A DNA stretch of 64,000 nt from Mycobacterium sp. URHD0025 (GTDB taxonomy: Bacteria; Actinomycetota; Actinomycetes; Mycobacteriales; Mycobacteriaceae): assembly GCF_000426065.1 (NCBI RefSeq), contig NZ_AUEQ01000001.1:744001-808000 (forward strand), written 5' to 3'. The position numbers and the translations under genes are program-made. Numbering within the stretch: the stretch's first letter is position 1; each line of letters begins with the position of its first letter. Below are positions 17,754 through 25,257 of the stretch, piece after piece. A model generated the notes under the pieces. That model made no database searches. It was not told where the DNA came from and worked only from the letters and a program-made list of their open reading frames with translations.

Positions 17754-19148
17754 ATGACCCTGACCGACCTTCCGCACGAGGGCCTGGACGACGCCCTGGA
17801 AGGGTTACGCGCCCATGTCGCCGCGCCTGTGGCACTGCCCGGGGAAGACGGTTATGAGCGTGCCTCCCCGTGGAATGTGGCGGCCACCGTAAAGCCCGCG
17901 GCGGTGGTATTGGCGTCCTCGGCCTACGACATTGCCAACACCGTGGGCTTTGCGGCCGCAAAGGGATACCGCGTGAGCGTCCAGGCCACCGGCCACGGCG
18001 CACTGTCGGTCGCCTCCGACACGATCCTGGTGGTGACCTCAGACATGACCGAGGTCACTGTCGATCCGGTCGCCCGCACCGCGCGGGTGGCGGCCGGGGC
18101 GACGTGGCAGCACGTGCTCGACGCGGCAACGCCGCACGGCCTGGCCGGGTTGGGTGGCTCAGCGCCCGGGGTCGGCGTCGTGGGATTCCTGACCGGCGCG
18201 GGCATCGGTCCGTTGGTACGCACCGTCGGGCTCTCGTCGGATTACGTGCGGGCCTTCGAGTTGGTCACCGGCGCAGGGAAGTTGCTGCGCGCGACGCCGG
18301 AGGAGAATGCGGAGCTGTTCTGGGGGCTGCGCGGCGGGAAGTCGACGTTGGGCATCGTCACGGCCGTCGAGATCCATCTACTGCCGATTACCGAGTTCTA
18401 CGGTGGTGCAGTCTATTTCGACGGTACCGATGCCGCGGTGGTGCTCCGTGAGTGGGCCCGCTGGTGTGCTGATCTGCCCGAGTCCGTCTCGACTTCGATC
18501 GCGCTGCAACAGCTTCCGCAGCTGCCCACACTTCCCGAGCCGCTGGCCGGCCGCTTCACGGTCGCGGTACGCTACGCCGCACTCGGCGACTTTGCCGAGG
18601 CCGAACGACGCCTGGCGCCGATGCGGGCGATCGCCACGCCGGTGCTCGACACCGTGGCGGTGATGCCGTACGCCGCGATCGGCGCGGTGCATGCCGATCC
18701 CACCGACCCGATGCCGATGTACGAACAGCACACGCTGCTGCGGGAATTGACCGCGGAGACCGTCGAGGTACTGCTGGATGCGGCCGGGCCGGATTCGGGT
18801 TCGGTGCAGACCATCGTCGAAGTCCGCATGCTCGGCGGGGCGTTGACGCGTGAGGGGCGACATCGCAGCGCTTTCTGCCACCGTGACGCGGCTTTCGCGG
18901 TGTCCACCGTCGGTGTCCTGGCGCCTCCGATGGCCGATGCCGTGGGGCCTCAGGCCGGCGCACTGATGGTGGCGCTGTCGCAATGGTCCAGCGGCGGCCA
19001 GTTGGCCAATTTCGCGCCCTCTGAGGACGCGGGGCGGGCTGTTCGGGTCTACGACGAGGAGACCCGGCACTGGCTGGCCGCCCTGGCTGAGCGGCACGAT
19101 CCGGCGGGCGTGTTCCGCTGCGGCCAGGTGGTGCGTTCCGAGGGCTGA
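17754..19148 (+). CDS. FAD-linked oxidase (PCMH/BBE-type)
   Basis: 464 residues. The N-terminal half is a PCMH-type FAD-binding domain: VSVQATGHGALSVASD carries the His expected to bind FAD covalently, and GVGVVGFLTGAGIGPL and FWGLRGGKSTLGIVTAV complete the FAD site. The C-terminal YDEETRHWLAALAERHDPAGVFR is the berberine-bridge-enzyme tail. The second covalent attachment Cys of bicovalent BBE enzymes is absent at its usual place, so mono-covalent attachment is likely. It oxidises an alcohol or carbohydrate-type substrate with O2 or another acceptor; substrate unknown. The gene has AGGACC before ATG and ends just ahead of a strong terminator hairpin, so it is probably monocistronic. Confidence 0.87.
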   Translation: MTLTDLPHEGLDDALEGLRAHVAAPVALPGEDGYERASPWNVAATVKPAAVVLASSAYDIANTVGFAAAKGYRVSVQATGHGALSVASDTILVVTSDMTEVTVDPVARTARVAAGATWQHVLDAATPHGLAGLGGSAPGVGVVGFLTGAGIGPLVRTVGLSSDYVRAFELVTGAGKLLRATPEENAELFWGLRGGKSTLGIVTAVEIHLLPITEFYGGAVYFDGTDAAVVLREWARWCADLPESVSTSIALQQLPQLPTLPEPLAGRFTVAVRYAALGDFAEAERRLAPMRAIATPVLDTVAVMPYAAIGAVHADPTDPMPMYEQHTLLRELTAETVEVLLDAAGPDSGSVQTIVEVRMLGGALTREGRHRSAFCHRDAAFAVSTVGVLAPPMADAVGPQAGALMVALSQWSSGGQLANFAPSEDAGRAVRVYDEETRHWLAALAERHDPAGVFRCGQVVRSEG

Positions 19149-19153
19149 CTTCC

Positions 19154-19178
19154 GGTGGTTTTCGTACCGAAAACCACC
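19154..19178 (+). terminator. Hairpin terminator after FAD oxidase gene
   Basis: GGTGGTTTTCG (19154-19164) and CGAAAACCACC (19168-19178) form a perfect 11-bp stem with a 3-nt loop, 5 nt after the stop codon. Confidence 0.75.
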
Positions 19179-19192
19179 TCTGATCACCCGAT

Positions 19193-19222
19193 TTGGAGCT
19201 CTGGTTAAGACCCCGGTAATCT
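19193..19222 (+). promoter_or_regulatory. Promoter of tRNA-fMet gene
   Basis: TTGGAG (19193-19198) and TAATCT (19217-19222) are separated by 18 nt; the -10 lies 11 nt before the tRNA 5' end. This is a SigA-type arrangement. Confidence 0.5.
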
Positions 19223-19233
19223 TGTATTTGCAA

Positions 19234-19310
19234 CGCGGGGTGGAGCAGCTCGGTAGCTCGCTGGGCTCATAACCCAGAGGTCGCAGGTTCGAATCCTGTC
19301 CCCGCTACCA
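19234..19310 (+). tRNA. Initiator tRNA-Met (CAT), CCA encoded
   Basis: A 77-nt cloverleaf with anticodon CAT in the loop CTCATAA. Features of an initiator tRNA are present: no Watson-Crick pair at 1:72 (C and T here), and three consecutive G:C pairs next to the anticodon loop (GGG/CCC). The T arm has GGTTCGAATCC and the 3' CCA is encoded. It is flanked by its own promoter and terminator, so it is a single transcription unit. Confidence 0.95.
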
Positions 19311-19312
19311 AC

Positions 19313-19350
19313 GAGAATGGCCCCCGGAGGAAACTCCGGGGGCCATTCTC
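19313..19350 (+). terminator. Strong terminator after tRNA-fMet
   Basis: A perfect 17-bp stem (19313-19329 with 19334-19350; core GGCCCCCGGAG/CTCCGGGGGCC) closed by a GAAA tetraloop. It starts 3 nt after the tRNA and ends 15 nt before the convergent methyltransferase gene, so it probably terminates both. Confidence 0.85.
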
Positions 19351-19364
19351 TATTGCATGGGCGG

Positions 19365-20408
19365 TCACATCGGCCGGCTCGCCGAGGCGAACAGGTTGAT
19401 CCCGGTCGCTTCGCGCCGCACCTCCACTGGTGCGTCGCCGAACTCCGATTGCGCGTAGAGATTCAACAAGTCTTGTGGTGAACGGTGGATCAGTTTCCAG
19501 TCGAGCAGATGGTCCATGAAGGCTCGGTCGGGGTTGCCGATGTCGAAGTTGCCGACGATGGCTGTGCCACCGGGCCGCAGGCAGTGGAATATCCAGTCGA
19601 GCAGCTTGATGACGAGATGATCGGCCAGGTAGTCGATGAGGCCGATCGAATACACGAGATCCTGCTCGGCCAACTCGAGCGTCTGGCGGCCCAGCGCGAC
19701 TTTGACGACGTTGGCTTGCAGGAACGAGACCCGTCCGGTCACACCCACGCTGTGGGCGATGCTCTCGGCGTAGGCCAGTGCCTGCTCGTCGATGTCCAGG
19801 CAGGTGGCGATGATGTCGGGGTGGTCCGGCTCGCTGAAGACGTCGAAGATCTCGCGGGCCGGTCCGCAGGCCAGGCTGGTGATGGCGGTTGGCCTGCCGT
19901 GGCGGGCCCGCGCGGCATCGACGATGATGTCCCGCAGTAGCTTTCGGCGATTCTTGACCGCGCGGGAGGCGGGAATATCGAGGAACCAGCGGTCGACGTA
20001 GGGGCCGAGTCTGCGTACTCCGTCCGGTTGGTCGTCGTAGACCATCTGCAAGGTCAGGTAGTCACCGGCATAGCCGCGGGGCTTGGTGTATGACCGGTCG
20101 ATGAGGGTGCTCAACCCCAAATACGGGTACGTCTCCCGGTGTACGAAGGCGCCCATCTCGTCCGTGCCGGGCGTACCCGTCCGCAAGTGGATGTGAATCT
20201 GATCGGACAGCGCATTGCAGGCGGAGGTCACTCGTGATTGCACTTCATCGTTCGTGGCACGACCGTCGATGATCAGTCTGTCCACGGCCGTCATGGCCGC
20301 CTTGAAACTGGCCGCGGTGAGCGCAAGCGGATGCGGCATCCCGTTGGCAGACATAGGGAATGAGGCGATGGTGCGGTCATGGAGCGGTGCCGCGTCGGTG
20401 ATCGTCAT
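19365..20408 (-). CDS. Class I SAM-dependent methyltransferase-like protein
   Basis: 347 residues. The C-terminal two thirds form a class I methyltransferase fold with a variant motif I (ITSLACGPAREIFDVF), motif II near IIATCLDIDEQALAYAES, and LVYSIGLIDYL. The N-terminal about 130 residues are helical. The combination resembles the methyltransferases that make 3-hydroxy fatty acid methyl esters (PhcB-like), but the substrate here is not known. It is divergent from an MFS exporter gene, and the perfect palindrome at 20445-20458 lies between them, 37 nt upstream of this start, so the two are probably co-regulated. Confidence 0.75.
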   Translation of the reverse strand: MTITDAAPLHDRTIASFPMSANGMPHPLALTAASFKAAMTAVDRLIIDGRATNDEVQSRVTSACNALSDQIHIHLRTGTPGTDEMGAFVHRETYPYLGLSTLIDRSYTKPRGYAGDYLTLQMVYDDQPDGVRRLGPYVDRWFLDIPASRAVKNRRKLLRDIIVDAARARHGRPTAITSLACGPAREIFDVFSEPDHPDIIATCLDIDEQALAYAESIAHSVGVTGRVSFLQANVVKVALGRQTLELAEQDLVYSIGLIDYLADHLVIKLLDWIFHCLRPGGTAIVGNFDIGNPDRAFMDHLLDWKLIHRSPQDLLNLYAQSEFGDAPVEVRREATGINLFASASRPM

Positions 20409-20444
20409 TGCCTGATGCTTTCGTCCCGCCGGCGCGATGTATGC

Positions 20445-20458
20445 AGTAGTGCACTACT
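20445..20458. promoter_or_regulatory. Perfect palindrome, putative operator for MTase/MFS
   Basis: AGTAGTGCACTACT is a 14-bp perfect palindrome in the intergenic region between two divergent genes. A close relative lies at 22069-22086 beyond the MFS gene. No regulator gene is adjacent. Confidence 0.5.
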
Positions 20459-20583
20459 CAATTTCTGCCGGCGTCAATTTTTGTGGTGGCACGCAGCCCG
20501 AAAACTGGTTTCCCTCATGTCGGGTGCCCCACCTACCCTGGGTGGCTGCGAAGACGAAGTCTCGGGGGAGACAGGGAGAGGTA

Positions 20584-22029
20584 ATGACGACGGGCCCGAG
20601 CACGGGGGAGACCGCGACGCAGCCGCGCGCCCTGGCGAGCGCAAATGTCATCATCGCGCTGTTGGTGGGGTCAGCGTTCGTGATGATCCTCAACGAGACG
20701 ATCATGAGCGTCGCGCTTCCGGCTTTGATCGTCGATCTCGACATCTCCGCGAGCACGGCGCAATGGCTGACCAGTGGCTTCCTGTTGACCATGGCTGTGG
20801 TCATCCCGATGTCGGGCTCGCTGTTGCAGCGCTTCCCGGTGCGCAGCATCTACCTGGCGTCGATGGCCTTGTTCTGTACCGGCACGCTGGTCGCCGCGTT
20901 GGCGCCCGGATTCGCGGTCCTGCTGATCGGACGGATCGTGCAGGCCTGCGGCACCGCGGTCATGATGCCGTTGTTGATGACGACGGTCATGACGTTGATC
21001 CCGGCCGATCGGCGCGGCCAGATGATGGGCACCATCTCGATCGTCATCGCCGTCGCGCCGGCCATCGGGCCCACGCTGTCGGGGTTCATCCTGGGCTCGC
21101 TCGACTGGCGGTGGATGTTCTGGATCGTGCTGCCCATCGCGTTGGCGGCGGTCAGCGCCGGACTGGCATGGCTGCGGGTCGGCGATGAGCGCGAAGAACC
21201 GACCCCGATCGATCCCATCTCGGTACCCCTGTCGGCGATTGCGTTCGCGGGCTTGGTGTTCGGGCTGTCGCTCATGGGTGAGTCCGCTCACGGCCGGCAG
21301 TCGATGCCCGCGTGGGTGCCGATGACGGTCGGTGCGGTGGCGATGGTGGCATTCGGTGCGCGTCAGATACAGCTGCAGCGGCGTGACCGCGCGTTCCTGG
21401 ATCTGCGGCCGTTCACCTACCGTCGTTTCTCCGTGTCGCTCGGCCTGGTGGTTCTCGGCTTCATGGGGTTGTTCGGCGCGATCATCATGGTGCCGCTGTA
21501 CGTCCAGGACGTGTTGAAGCAGAGCGCGTTGGTGGCCGGGCTGGCGACGCTGCCGGGCGGCCTGCTGATGGGGTTGGCCGGTCCGCTGGTCGGTCGGGCA
21601 TATGACCGGCACGGCGCCCGGGTGCTCGTCGTGCCCGGTTCGGTGCTGTTGTGTGTGTCGTTGTGCGGATTCACGCTGTTGTCGGCGGCGTCGCCGGTAT
21701 GGGAACTGGTTGGGCTGCAGACGATCATGATGCTGGGCTTGTCGATGATGTTCACCCCGTTGATGACCGACGCGCTCGGTGTCCTGCCCGACCGGCTCTA
21801 TTCGCATGGCAGTGCCATCTTGACGACGCTGCAACAGGTTGCGGGGGCGGCGGGCACGGCCCTGTTCGTGACGGTCATGACCAAGGCCTCGCAATCCGGT
21901 GGGGCTCCGGATCTGCCGGGTGTGCACGCGGCGTTCACCGTGGCGGCGTTGATCAGTCTGATCGCGGTGGTCACGTCGTTCTTCACGGCGCCGCGTCCGA
22001 GTCCCGCGGGCGGTACGCCGACGCACTGA
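20584..22029 (+). CDS. MFS multidrug-type transporter (DHA2 family)
   Basis: 481 residues from ATG 20584, preceded by GGGAGAGG. The hydropathy pattern gives about 14 membrane helices, with DHA2 signatures in the first part (NETIMSVALPALIVDLDIS, then QWLTSGFLLTMAVVIPMSG and RIVQACGTAVMMPL). It is expected to be an H+-driven drug/metabolite exporter in the inner membrane. The frame is open further upstream to 20437, but that extension has no family similarity. The palindromes flanking the gene suggest substrate-responsive repression. It shares the divergent promoter with a methyltransferase gene. Confidence 0.87.
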   Translation: MTTGPSTGETATQPRALASANVIIALLVGSAFVMILNETIMSVALPALIVDLDISASTAQWLTSGFLLTMAVVIPMSGSLLQRFPVRSIYLASMALFCTGTLVAALAPGFAVLLIGRIVQACGTAVMMPLLMTTVMTLIPADRRGQMMGTISIVIAVAPAIGPTLSGFILGSLDWRWMFWIVLPIALAAVSAGLAWLRVGDEREEPTPIDPISVPLSAIAFAGLVFGLSLMGESAHGRQSMPAWVPMTVGAVAMVAFGARQIQLQRRDRAFLDLRPFTYRRFSVSLGLVVLGFMGLFGAIIMVPLYVQDVLKQSALVAGLATLPGGLLMGLAGPLVGRAYDRHGARVLVVPGSVLLCVSLCGFTLLSAASPVWELVGLQTIMMLGLSMMFTPLMTDALGVLPDRLYSHGSAILTTLQQVAGAAGTALFVTVMTKASQSGGAPDLPGVHAAFTVAALISLIAVVTSFFTAPRPSPAGGTPTH

Positions 22030-22068
22030 CGTCGGCCTCAAACGTTCCTCACGACGTGCGGCCGTAAT

Positions 22069-22086
22069 CGAGTAGTGCATTACTCG
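22069..22086. promoter_or_regulatory. Near-palindrome, second copy of putative operator
   Basis: CGAGTAGTGCATTACTCG: an 18-bp dyad with one mismatch whose core AGTAGTGCAyTACT matches the site at 20445-20458 at 13 of 14 positions. It sits 78 nt upstream of the two-repeat protein gene. Confidence 0.5.
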
Positions 22087-22164
22087 TGCGTGATGCCGTG
22101 ACGCGGCTGACAGTGGATGTGTCCCGTCAACCGGGGACATCGGCACGCGACACAGGAGTTCGAC

Positions 22165-22458
22165 ATGAGCTGGAGATGGACTGGCAATCACGGGGACGCA
22201 CCGTCTGCGGCAGCCGCGGCGACCGCATCGGGAGCGGGCCCCGGCGAGGCGATCTTCGAGGTCAACGACGGCGGCACCGTCGGCCTCTACATCTTCGACA
22301 ACCACACCGGAACGGGTGGACGCGCGTGGCACTGGACCGGCAATCATGCTGACGCCCCGTCGGCGGTCGCCGCCGCCAACGCTGTCGGCGCCGGCCCGGG
22401 TGAGGCCGTGTACGCGGTGAACGACGGTGGCACGGTGGGCCTTTACCTGCTCACCTGA
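22165..22458 (+). CDS. Small two-repeat protein of unknown function
   Basis: 97 residues from ATG 22165 (CAGGAG 6-8 nt upstream). It consists of two copies of a 43-44 residue unit with a period of 52 residues: WRWTGNHGDAPSA at residue 3 and WHWTGNHADAPSA at residue 55, each followed by an Ala-rich helix-like segment, GAGPGEA, and VNDGGTVGLY. The linker DNHTGTGGR joins them. No signal peptide or membrane helix is seen. The internal symmetry and conserved aromatic, His and Asp residues suggest a pseudo-dimeric fold with two equal ligand sites, as in small lectins, but I recognise no family. A copy of the MFS/MTase operator precedes it. Confidence 0.7.
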   Translation: MSWRWTGNHGDAPSAAAAATASGAGPGEAIFEVNDGGTVGLYIFDNHTGTGGRAWHWTGNHADAPSAVAAANAVGAGPGEAVYAVNDGGTVGLYLLT

Positions 22459-22525
22459 ACTCCCTCGCCTCAGCGCAACCGGCGATCCCGGATGCGTTGA
22501 GGCGAGGTGCGGCACAATCGAACCC

Positions 22526-23263
22526 GTGCAGAAAGTCGTGATCATCACCGGCGCGGGCAGCGGCATCGGCCGCGCGACCGCCCAGGCGCTGCTGGCCGCC
22601 GGTCACCGGGTGGTGCTGGCGGGACGTCGTCCCGAACCGCTGAGGGCCGTCGCCGACGGGAACCCGAACGCGCGGGTCGTGCCGACCGACGTCACGGATT
22701 CAGCCTCGGTGCAGGCGCTGTTCGCCGATACGGTCTCCAGCTTCGGACGTGTCGATGTGCTGTTCAACAACGCAGGTGTGTTCGGGCCATCGGCTTCGAT
22801 CGCCGACATCGACGACGAGCGGTGGCACTCCACCTGGCGCACCAATATCGACGGCGCGGTGTTCTGTGCCCGCGAGGCCGCCCGTGTCATGGCCGCCCAG
22901 TTGCCCAGGGGCGGACGGATCATCAACAACGGGTCGATCTCCGCTCACCGGCCCCGCCCCAACAGCCTGGCCTACACCGTCACCAAACACGCGATGAGTG
23001 GCTTGACCGCGTCAATGTTGTTGGATCTGCGCGATATCGACATCTGTGTCACGCAGATCGACATCGGCAATGCCGCCACCGACATGACTGCCGGTTTCAG
23101 TCACCAGACCTTGCAGGCCGATGGAAGTCTCGCGGCCGAGCCGACATTCGACGTCGAGCATGTGGCCCGCGCCATCGCGCATCTCGTCGAGCTGCCGCTG
23201 GAGGTGTCGGTGCCGTCGCTGACCGTGATGGCCCGGGCCATGCCGTACTTCGGCCGCGGCTGA
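22526..23263 (+). CDS. Short-chain dehydrogenase/reductase
   Basis: 245 residues, classical SDR. TGAGSGIGRA is the cofactor-binding motif, NNAG follows near residue 85, and the catalytic set is Ser in NNGSISA plus Tyr/Lys in AYTVTKHA. The residues after the second beta strand (AGRRPEP) suggest NADP(H) preference. Substrate unknown. Start GTG 22526 is 6 nt after a -10-like CACAAT, hence possibly leaderless; the frame is open upstream to 22427 but without family similarity. It ends before a TTCG-loop terminator. Confidence 0.85.
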   Translation: MQKVVIITGAGSGIGRATAQALLAAGHRVVLAGRRPEPLRAVADGNPNARVVPTDVTDSASVQALFADTVSSFGRVDVLFNNAGVFGPSASIADIDDERWHSTWRTNIDGAVFCAREAARVMAAQLPRGGRIINNGSISAHRPRPNSLAYTVTKHAMSGLTASMLLDLRDIDICVTQIDIGNAATDMTAGFSHQTLQADGSLAAEPTFDVEHVARAIAHLVELPLEVSVPSLTVMARAMPYFGRG

Positions 23264-23286
23264 CGGTTCCACCCCGTAAGAACAAC

Positions 23287-23316
23287 AGAGCCGGAGGCCT
23301 TCGGGCCACCGGCTCT
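23287..23316. terminator. Bidirectional terminator with UUCG loop
   Basis: AGAGCCGG (23287-23294) pairs with CCGGCTCT (23309-23316); an inner GGCC-TTCG-GGCC stem-loop extends it. It lies between the convergent SDR gene and the 49-residue small gene. Confidence 0.75.
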
Positions 23317-23335
23317 GGACAGCGGAATCGCTATG

Positions 23336-23485
23336 TCAGTGAACTGAATCCTGAAGCTCGTACCGCTGGGCGACTGCGATCAACTCTTCGCGAACCGACG
23401 AGTCGGGCAGTTGGTTGATCCGCGCGTAGAGGCGGCGCCGCATGTTGGCCCGCTTCTGGTTTGCACGAAACTGTGCGAACGACAT
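23336..23485 (-). CDS. Small basic protein of 49 residues
   Basis: Starts MSFAQFRANQKRANMRRR, with a textbook Shine-Dalgarno (AAAGGAGTGAGAAGG ending just before ATG 23485). It is strongly basic in the first half and predicted to be helical throughout (LYARINQLPDSSVREELIAVAQRYE). No domain is recognised. In-frame starts further upstream (23545) add residues without a ribosome site. A leader of roughly 130 nt without another good gene precedes it. Function unknown; nucleic-acid or ribosome association would fit its charge but is a guess. Confidence 0.6.
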   Translation of the reverse strand: MSFAQFRANQKRANMRRRLYARINQLPDSSVREELIAVAQRYELQDSVH

Positions 23486-23691
23486 CCTTCTCACTCCTTT
23501 GAGCGCCCGGATCGCGGGCACTCGACTTGTTGTTGACATCCACACATCGGGGGTCGCCCGAAGAAAAATGGGACTCCTCCATGCTCGCTGTCAGCGCGGA
23601 TTAAAACCAATTCTTAGAGTGTGAGTTTGGCTACAGCGCAATCTGTTTGGCTGCGAAGGCGTGCTCGCGGTCACAGTGGGTCCCGGGGGTG

Positions 23692-25257
23692 ATGCCGATG
23701 ACCGCAGAAACGCCGGACCGCGGGTGTGGCCACGTGGCTGTCCCGGGGAGTAAGACTGCTTCTGTGGGGCTCACCGTGCGAGATCTGGCCGAGGTCGACA
23801 GTCTCGGTCTGGTGTTGGTGGCCGGAGGGCGAGGCGCCGACCGCGACATCTCGTGGGCGCATGCGATCGAGCTGCCCGATCCGACCCCGTATCTGGCCGG
23901 CGGTGAGTTGGTCATGACGACGGGCATCAACATCGGTGCCGACGCCGTCGCGCAATCTGACTATGTTGCGCGCCTCGCCGCGGCCGGGACGGCGGCGCTG
24001 GCCGTCGACACCGGCACCACCATCGCCGATGTACCGCCTGCCGTGCGGGCCGCCGGCGACGAATTCGGGCTGCCGGTGCTGGAGGTGCCGGCGTCGACGC
24101 CCTTCATCGCGATCGCCCGGGTGGTGGTCGACGCGCTCAAGGCCGACGAGTTGCGTTCGGTACAGCACGTGGTGGACGCGCAGGAGGTGCTTGCCCGGGC
24201 GACGTTGCGCGGCGGAATCCAGGGCGTGGTCGGCGCGCTGGCCGAGTGCCTGTCGGCCACCGTCGTGGTGGTCGACACCGGCAGCACCGTCTTGGCGGCC
24301 GCGGGCAGCGCGCAGGAGCGGTTGATCGCTGTGATCGGTGAGCGGGCGGGTTCGACGCGTCGCCACGGCGCTCACGTCACCGTCGACGGGGATGCCTATG
24401 TCACGATCCAGAATCTTCGGGCCGCCCAGCCGGTCCGCGGTCAGCTCGCGGTGCGTACGCCCGGCCCGATGTCGAATGCCGACCGTCTGCTGGTCGCTCA
24501 TGCGGTGTCGCTCATCTCCATTGCGATCGAGAAGCCGGCGCGGGTCATCGACGCCGAGCAGCTTCTGCGGATCGCGGTCACCCGAGAAATGCTCACCGGT
24601 TCCGGAGCTGCCGACAATGCGGTGTTGCGCTACTTCGGTTTCGAGCCCGACGGTGACGTGGTCGTGGCATCGTTCACCGGGACAGGGCCGGTGCTGGCAG
24701 CCGAGCACGTACTGGGCCGTGTGCTGACCACATTTCTGATGGCCCCGACGGGTGACGAGATCGTGATCGTGGTTCCCGCCGCCGGGAGCCGACGGCGCAT
24801 TCGCGCCGTCGTCGACGAACTCGAACAGCAGCCGGGCGTGACGGTCAGCGGGGGAATGAGCCGACCTGCCCGTCTGGCGGATCTGCACACGGCCGTGGAG
24901 CAGGCCCGCATAGCAGCGCATTCCAGCGCCGGGCGGTTCAGCGAATTCGAGGAACTCACGCCGATGGGTGTGCTGCTCGACGGCCGCAGCTCCGCCGAAT
25001 TACGTCTGTTGGCAGCGCCATTGGACTCGTTGACCGGCGCGGACGAGTTGATTCCCACCCTGGCCGCCTTCCTCGCACGCAACGGTCAGATGGAGGCCGC
25101 CGCCGCCCAGCTCGCGGTCCATCGCCACACCATGCGCAACCGGATGCGGCGCATCGGTCAGTTGCTCGGCGACGACCTGGAATCGGCCGACACCCGGGCT
25201 CAGCTGTGGCTGGCCCTCAAGGCGTGGCAGCTGCTGGCGTCTCGGCGACCGGGCTGA
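23692..25257 (+). CDS. PucR family transcriptional regulator
   Basis: 521 residues. An N-terminal PucR-type sensory domain (about residues 25-150: LTVRDLAEVDSLGLVLVAGG, then ELVMTTGINIG), a central GAF/GGDEF-like segment, and the C-terminal HTH_30 domain (AAAAQLAVHRHTMRNRMRR) that defines PucR/CdaR regulators. Such proteins usually sense the substrate of a neighbouring catabolic operon. The gene is convergent with, and overlaps by 41 nt, the end of a CoA-transferase gene, so the glutarate-type operon is its likely target. The ATG at 23692 (or 23698) is chosen over the in-frame start at 23647, whose extra residues do not look like the family. Confidence 0.85.
   Translation: MPMTAETPDRGCGHVAVPGSKTASVGLTVRDLAEVDSLGLVLVAGGRGADRDISWAHAIELPDPTPYLAGGELVMTTGINIGADAVAQSDYVARLAAAGTAALAVDTGTTIADVPPAVRAAGDEFGLPVLEVPASTPFIAIARVVVDALKADELRSVQHVVDAQEVLARATLRGGIQGVVGALAECLSATVVVVDTGSTVLAAAGSAQERLIAVIGERAGSTRRHGAHVTVDGDAYVTIQNLRAAQPVRGQLAVRTPGPMSNADRLLVAHAVSLISIAIEKPARVIDAEQLLRIAVTREMLTGSGAADNAVLRYFGFEPDGDVVVASFTGTGPVLAAEHVLGRVLTTFLMAPTGDEIVIVVPAAGSRRRIRAVVDELEQQPGVTVSGGMSRPARLADLHTAVEQARIAAHSSAGRFSEFEELTPMGVLLDGRSSAELRLLAAPLDSLTGADELIPTLAAFLARNGQMEAAAAQLAVHRHTMRNRMRRIGQLLGDDLESADTRAQLWLALKAWQLLASRRPG

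Noticed and set aside
20671..22566. 631-codon open frame opposite the MFS gene
   Set aside because: Shadow of the membrane protein gene; Arg/His/Gln-rich with no hydrophobic core and no ribosome site.
23331..23582. 83-codon frame overlapping the 49-residue gene
   Set aside because: Weaker ribosome context and Arg/Ser/Pro-rich shadow composition compared with the 49-residue frame and its strong ribosome site.
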